A DNA stretch of 9,627 nt from assembly GCA_964439725.1 (NCBI GenBank), contig CAYTPY010000076.1, positions 1-9,627 of the forward strand. The letters run 5' to 3'. The translations under genes were made by a program, and so were the position numbers. Positions 7,280-9,627 of the stretch are shown here, piece by piece. Positions within the stretch are counted from its first letter, which is position 1. Every line of letters starts with the position of its first letter. Source of the DNA: Croceibacterium_A sp964439725 (GTDB lineage: Bacteria > Pseudomonadota > Alphaproteobacteria > Sphingomonadales > Sphingomonadaceae). Under the pieces are notes generated by a model, which saw only the letters and a list, made by a program, of their open reading frames with translations, made no database searches and had not been told where the DNA came from.

Positions 7280-7296
7280 CGCTTCTTCAAGAAGCG
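7280..7296. repeat. 17-bp palindrome upstream of the small anchored protein gene
   Basis: CGCTTCTT (7280-7287) and AAGAAGCG (7289-7296) are perfect inverted copies around a single C. Allowing one bulged C, the symmetry extends to GCA and TGC on the outside. A one-base centre makes it a poor RNA hairpin but a good two-fold DNA-binding site. It lies 110 bp upstream of the minus-strand ATG at 7169, in position to act on that promoter. No T-tract flanks it. Confidence 0.5.
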
Positions 7297-7614
7297 TGCA
7301 ACATCAAAATGGATTTGACTGGATTCTAGAGTAATCAGACTTCCTGCAAAGTCAAATTTCCCGAAGGCCGCGCAGATACAAGCTGACAGCGAAGGCCGGG
7401 ATATACTCAGATCTTATTTCTATTTCGGGTGGCGTGTAGGGCATTCCGCAGCGGCTGGTGCAATAGGAGACGCGGTGATTGACTGCTTCGGTGGGGTGGT
7501 TGATTAGGACGCGAGGGCGACTATATGAACGGCATGGTCTTCCCATCGTCCATCGTCGGTAGAAGCAAAGCGCGACGTTAAGCCCTGTGCGCCTGGCGAT
7601 TGCGAGCCGGGCCG

Positions 7615-7641
7615 GGAAACAGGGCAGTTCTCGGCAGTGTT
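7615..7641 (+). promoter_or_regulatory. Weak ECF/EcfG-like promoter candidate before the 7719 gene
   Basis: GGAAAC at 7615-7620 is followed after 17 bases by TGTT (7638-7641). The alphaproteobacterial general stress response (EcfG) consensus is about GGAAC-N16/17-CGTT, so there is an inserted A in the first box and one mismatch in the second. The distance to the ATG at 7719 is 77 bp. This is only a suggestion. Confidence 0.15.
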
Positions 7642-7705
7642 GTCCTTCGTAGCACGGGTTCGCGCGAAGTTTTTGCACGCCCCTCCACGGCTCGCCTCCC
7701 CCTCC

Positions 7706-7710
7706 AAGGA
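7706..7710 (+). promoter_or_regulatory. Ribosome binding site of the 7719 gene
   Basis: AAGGA ends eight bases before ATG at 7719. It supports both the reality and the start of this small unrecognised gene. Confidence 0.6.
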
Positions 7711-7718
7711 TTTGAGCG

Positions 7719-8048
7719 ATGTACGCGCTGAACGCCAGGCAATCGCCTGCGCTTTTTTATGATCAACATTCGGACGAACCTGCCGTGCCGCTGGCGGGCG
7801 GGGTGGTTCGGGACCTGCAGCCGGCTGAGGTTGCGGCCGTGCTCCCGAAGCAGGGTGTTTGGGAGGAGATCGCGGATGGGGCAACGGCCGTATCCTCGCT
7901 CACGGTGAGCAGTGCCGACCCTGCTCCGATCGGCAAACGCCCGAGCGGATTGCCGGCCGCTCCCGAACCGAGTTCCGGCTTTTCCTTGGTCATGGCCGCC
8001 TCGGGCTTGGGCGTCGTCACTTACTTGTGGTCGATCATCATTTTTTGA
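7719..8048 (+). CDS. Small protein with C-terminal transmembrane segment (uncharacterised)
   Basis: The product is 109 residues and I do not recognise it. There is no N-terminal signal peptide. Residues 1-57 are mixed polar, with a short stretch VRDLQPAEVAAVLPKQGVWE (30-49) that may fold. Residues 58-87 are rich in Ser, Ala and Pro and look like a flexible linker. Residues 88-109, from FSLVMAAS to the terminal SIIIF, form one membrane segment at the extreme C-terminus. The segment directly follows APEPSS (81-86), which is faintly like a PEP-CTERM sorting signal. However, the basic tail and signal peptide of such proteins are missing, so tail anchoring is likelier. Support for a real gene is AAGGA eight bases upstream of the ATG and third positions that are mostly G or C. 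A second small gene starts 22 bp downstream. Confidence 0.66.
   Translation: MYALNARQSPALFYDQHSDEPAVPLAGGVVRDLQPAEVAAVLPKQGVWEEIADGATAVSSLTVSSADPAPIGKRPSGLPAAPEPSSGFSLVMAASGLGVVTYLWSIIIF
7736..7758 (+). terminator. Terminator-like hairpin plus T-run inside the 5' end of the 7719 gene
   Basis: CAGGC (7736-7740) and GCCTG (7745-7749) pair around AATC; CGC and then six T residues (7753-7758) follow. This is the form of a small intrinsic terminator, but it lies within codons 6-14 of the gene, where a full terminator would block expression. It may attenuate transcription or may be chance. Confidence 0.2.
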
Positions 8049-8070
8049 TGCCGGATTGGGCCATTCTCTC

Positions 8071-8292
8071 ATGCCAGAACAATTTGTCGTCGGATCCGAG
8101 GGCGGAACGATCGGAACCGCCGTGCGCAAGCCGCGGGGGTTCAAGTTCATTTCCGCTCACGATGATTTCGCGCCTTTGGATGGCCGCGTGTTCTCGCGGG
8201 CGAGATTGTTGGTAAAGGAAGTGGCCAAGCACGCCCAAAAAAACCGCCGCTCCTCCCTGCACGTCTCCAAGCGGGAAACCGAACTGTGGTGA
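8071..8292 (+). CDS. Small basic hypothetical protein
   Basis: The product is 73 residues and I cannot name a family. It is basic, without a signal peptide or membrane segment. The centre, RKPRGFKFISAHDDFAPLDGRVF (19-41), looks like a compact beta-rich unit with a Gly-Phe turn. A helical Lys/Arg-rich part follows (RARLLVKEVAKHAQKNRR, 43-60), then a polar tail. The ATG at 8071 was chosen because upstream residues in the same frame would overlap the preceding gene and look non-coding (Arg, Pro and Ser rich). No strong Shine-Dalgarno sequence precedes it. Third codon positions are about three-quarters G or C, like the neighbouring genes. It begins 22 bp after the stop of the 7719 gene, so the two are probably co-transcribed. 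Whether it is a true gene is moderately certain. Confidence 0.5.
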   Translation: MPEQFVVGSEGGTIGTAVRKPRGFKFISAHDDFAPLDGRVFSRARLLVKEVAKHAQKNRRSSLHVSKRETELW

Positions 8293-8337
8293 AGGAGAGG
8301 CTGCTCTTGCCACTTCGCCCAGTTCTCTAAAGCTCGC

Positions 8338-8368
8338 GGCCCGGACGGCCATTCACTTCGTCCGGGCC
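8338..8368. repeat. Hairpin with 10-bp G+C-rich stem, 46 bases after the 8071 gene
   Basis: GGCCCGGACG (8338-8347) is exactly inverted as CGTCCGGGCC (8359-8368) around an 11-base loop. It lies downstream of the two small plus-strand genes, where a terminator is expected, but no T-tract follows on either strand. It may act as a T-less terminator, an RNA-stabilising 3' structure, or a REP-like element. Confidence 0.5.
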
Positions 8369-8582
8369 ACCCGCGGCCCTCCAATGACGGCGCGTTGACC
8401 TTGAAGGAAACGCCTGCAGCAGCGCGGATGGTATCGGAGACGACCTGCTAAAACCCGCGCTGCCTCCATCCCCGACAACGGCTCGCCGTTCCCCGCGGGC
8501 GTATTACCCGTAAAGTTAACCATGCCGCCGGGCGCGTTCATTTGCCAGACAGGTAACGCTGAACAGTCAGGGCCGCGAAACA

Positions 8583-8594
8583 ACCTGCGCAGGT
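8583..8594. repeat. 12-bp perfect palindrome upstream of the OmpA-family gene
   Basis: ACCTGCGCAGGT is its own reverse complement. It lies 124 bp before the ATG at 8719, a plausible place for a dimeric regulator, but a palindrome of this size can also arise by chance in G+C-rich DNA. Confidence 0.3.
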
Positions 8595-8704
8595 CCCAAG
8601 GCGCTTAAATATCCGGCGAAATTACTTAAGGTCTCGCAGCTCGAAACGCCAATATCGCGTTATCGAGATCAATAGGCGTGATCGATGGGGGCCGCGTTTT
8701 CTAT

Positions 8705-8711
8705 GGAGGAG
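8705..8711 (+). promoter_or_regulatory. Strong ribosome binding site of the OmpA-family gene
   Basis: GGAGGAG ends seven bases before ATG at 8719. It is the strongest Shine-Dalgarno sequence in the window and fixes the start, suggesting high translation as expected for an abundant envelope protein. Confidence 0.8.
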
Positions 8712-8718
8712 CAGGGTA

Positions 8719-9621
8719 ATGAGTAGACTGATCAGAAGAACAACGGTCCCGCTTCTGTTGGCGGCCGTTGCCATACCAGGCTGGAGTAGCTTGTCCGCGC
8801 AGCACCAAGCACCTGTCGGCAGCGCGAATTCGATCACGGTGACGGGCTCGGTACCGGCTGACTTGGCCGACCTGGTCGACGGCCCCGACGTTGAAGGCTT
8901 GATTTCGGCGCGGAGCGGCGAGCAAGTGCAAGTTACCGGCGAGGACGGCACCCGCACGACCGTGCTTGTCTCCGAGGCCACCAAGATCAGAGGCAAGGGA
9001 GGGTTTCTCGGCCTCGGTCGCACCCCGCTGGCAGCGGACTCGCTGCTCAACGGACTGCCGGTGAGCGTGGAGACTGTGCAATGGGACGGCGGCTTGGTTG
9101 CGAGCCAGATCAAGCTCAAGAACAACGATCTCGCGACTGCCGCGATGATCCGCACCGGCACCGAGCAGCGTTTTGGCGAACACGGGGCGGCCATTGCTGA
9201 AAATGCGGCGGCAGCCGAAGCTCTGCGCGGCCGCGTGGCCAGTATCGACCAATACAACATCAAGGGCACGACCAACGTGCATTTCGACACCGACAAGTGG
9301 TCGCTTACGCCTGCCGCCGAACAGGATCTTTGCGCCACCGCCGCCGAAGCCAATGCGACCGAGAACGCTCTGCTGCTCGTGGTCGGCTACACCGACGCGA
9401 CCGGTAGCGAAGAATACAACCAGGTCCTTAGCGAAAGGCGCGCCGGGCGCGTGGTCAACCATCTGCAGCAGAAGTGCGGCTGGGCACCCTATCGCATGCT
9501 GACGCCGACCGGCATGGCCGAGGCGGACCCTCTGGCCGACAACGAGACCGCCGCAGGGATGGCGCAGAACCGCCGGGTCGCGGTGAACATCCTGGTCAGC
9601 AAGGCTGTGGAAGGCCTCTGA
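8719..9621 (+). CDS. OmpA-family protein with N-terminal beta-rich (DUF5666-like) domain
   Basis: The 300-residue product is exported. A Sec signal peptide covers 1-27 (basic MSRLIRR, hydrophobic VPLLLAAVAIPGW, cleavage likely after SLSA). Residues about 57-135 form a beta-rich domain (EGLISARSGEQVQVTGEDG, later NGLPVSVETVQ and LVASQIKLK) resembling DUF5666. A short helical linker follows (about 137-175). The C-terminal OmpA domain (about 183-295) begins with NVHFDTDKWSLTP. It keeps the peptidoglycan (diaminopimelate) binding residues D226 and R241 in GYTDATGSEEYNQVLSERR, and ends with the typical QNRRV (283-287). There is no beta-barrel, so the protein is likely periplasmic or surface-linked, bound to peptidoglycan. 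Proteins of this arrangement occur in sphingomonads, some, as I recall, with a longer coiled-coil linker. It appears monocistronic, after a 426-bp spacer. Confidence 0.93.
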   Translation: MSRLIRRTTVPLLLAAVAIPGWSSLSAQHQAPVGSANSITVTGSVPADLADLVDGPDVEGLISARSGEQVQVTGEDGTRTTVLVSEATKIRGKGGFLGLGRTPLAADSLLNGLPVSVETVQWDGGLVASQIKLKNNDLATAAMIRTGTEQRFGEHGAAIAENAAAAEALRGRVASIDQYNIKGTTNVHFDTDKWSLTPAAEQDLCATAAEANATENALLLVVGYTDATGSEEYNQVLSERRAGRVVNHLQQKCGWAPYRMLTPTGMAEADPLADNETAAGMAQNRRVAVNILVSKAVEGL

Positions 9622-9627
9622 CAGGCG

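Larger units (their letters stand above)
7170..7718. other. 549-bp divergent spacer
   Basis: This spacer separates the minus-strand small anchored protein/FUSC group from the plus-strand pair of small genes. It is visibly less G+C-rich than the genes around it, notably at about 7297-7360 and 7400-7430. I see an almost perfect 17-bp palindrome (7280-7296), a short direct repeat CGAAGGCCG at 7362-7370 and 7391-7399, and a weak ECF-type promoter candidate near 7615-7641. Open frames inside it are short and have no supported ribosome binding site or recognisable protein content. No tRNA or known small RNA was recognised. Confidence 0.6.
8293..8718. other. 426-bp spacer upstream of the OmpA-family gene
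   Basis: No convincing gene was found on either strand here. It contains a 10-bp-stem hairpin (8338-8368) and a 12-bp palindrome (8583-8594). An A+T-richer stretch at about 8606-8675 is the likeliest promoter region for the downstream gene. I could not pick a -35/-10 pair with confidence. Confidence 0.55.

Noticed and set aside
7312..7360. TTGACT hexamers on both strands as sigma-70 -35 boxes
   Set aside because: No -10-like hexamer lies at 16-18 bp. The best minus-strand partner (TAGAAT) is 21 bp away.
7525..7581. Plus-strand mini-frame of 18 codons with GAGGG about seven bases upstream
   Set aside because: It is too short to judge and has a basic, unspecific peptide; no conservation information is available.
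7352..7678. Minus-strand frame of 108 codons in the divergent spacer
   Set aside because: It has no ribosome binding site and is rich in Cys and Arg over much of its length. Its last 30 codons read more like protein but have no supported start. A degraded gene remnant cannot be excluded.
7788..8048. PEP-CTERM sorting signal in the 7719 protein
   Set aside because: A PEP triplet precedes the C-terminal hydrophobic segment, but the protein lacks an N-terminal signal peptide and the basic C-terminal cluster that define such substrates.
7578..8150. Minus-strand frame of 190 codons opposite the 7719 gene
   Set aside because: Its composition is Pro/Arg/Ser rich with no motif. The opposite frame has a good ribosome binding site and a clear membrane segment.
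8353..8583. Minus-strand frame of 76 codons in the spacer before the OmpA-family gene
   Set aside because: It has no recognisable domain and no clear ribosome binding site, and it runs through the palindromic region.
1..9627. CRISPR array, transposase, integrase, toxin-antitoxin or phage-defence genes
   Set aside because: No spaced direct repeats, terminal inverted repeats or characteristic protein motifs were seen on either strand.

Overview
The window is about 9.6 kb of G+C-rich bacterial chromosome, densely coded with a strong G/C bias at third codon positions. The gene set (serS directly followed by surE, a DUF1761 protein, a Sulfotransfer_3-type sulfotransferase, a YczE/YitT-like membrane protein, a FUSC protein and an OmpA-type protein with a beta-rich N-terminal domain) points to an alphaproteobacterium, most likely of the Sphingomonadales. 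That placement is inferred from gene types and protein style, not from a marker search. No tRNA, rRNA, CRISPR array, insertion sequence or phage gene was seen.

Layout. (1) 1-368 (+): the 3' part of a small DUF1761-type membrane protein. It converges, 4 bp apart, on (2) a minus-strand block at 373-3494 read serS -> surE -> K+ channel with RCK domain. The serS stop and surE start abut (TGA-ATG), and the channel gene starts 17 bp after surE, so the three look co-transcribed. (3) A 141-bp divergent spacer with a 17-bp dyad leads to a plus-strand sulfotransferase gene (3636-4952, TTG start) whose 3' end is strongly self-complementary. (4) 4986-7169 (-): a small C-terminally anchored protein -> FUSC-family transporter-like protein -> YczE-like membrane protein, probably one envelope-related transcription unit. 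(5) A 549-bp spacer (7170-7718) with an almost perfect 17-bp palindrome. (6) 7719-8292 (+): two small unrecognised genes, the first again with a C-terminal membrane segment. (7) A 426-bp spacer (8293-8718) holding a 10-bp-stem hairpin and a 12-bp palindrome. (8) 8719-9621 (+): a secreted OmpA-family protein.

How the genes fit together. The left half is housekeeping (tRNA charging, nucleotidase, K+ channel). The right half is envelope-oriented: a peptidoglycan-binding OmpA domain, a FUSC transporter, a multi-pass membrane protein and two small tail-anchored-like proteins. I did not find a clearly new multi-gene system. The least explained stretch, and the best candidate for something undescribed, is 6870-8292: three small uncharacterised proteins, two of them single-pass C-terminal membrane proteins, arranged divergently around a long spacer with a dyad.
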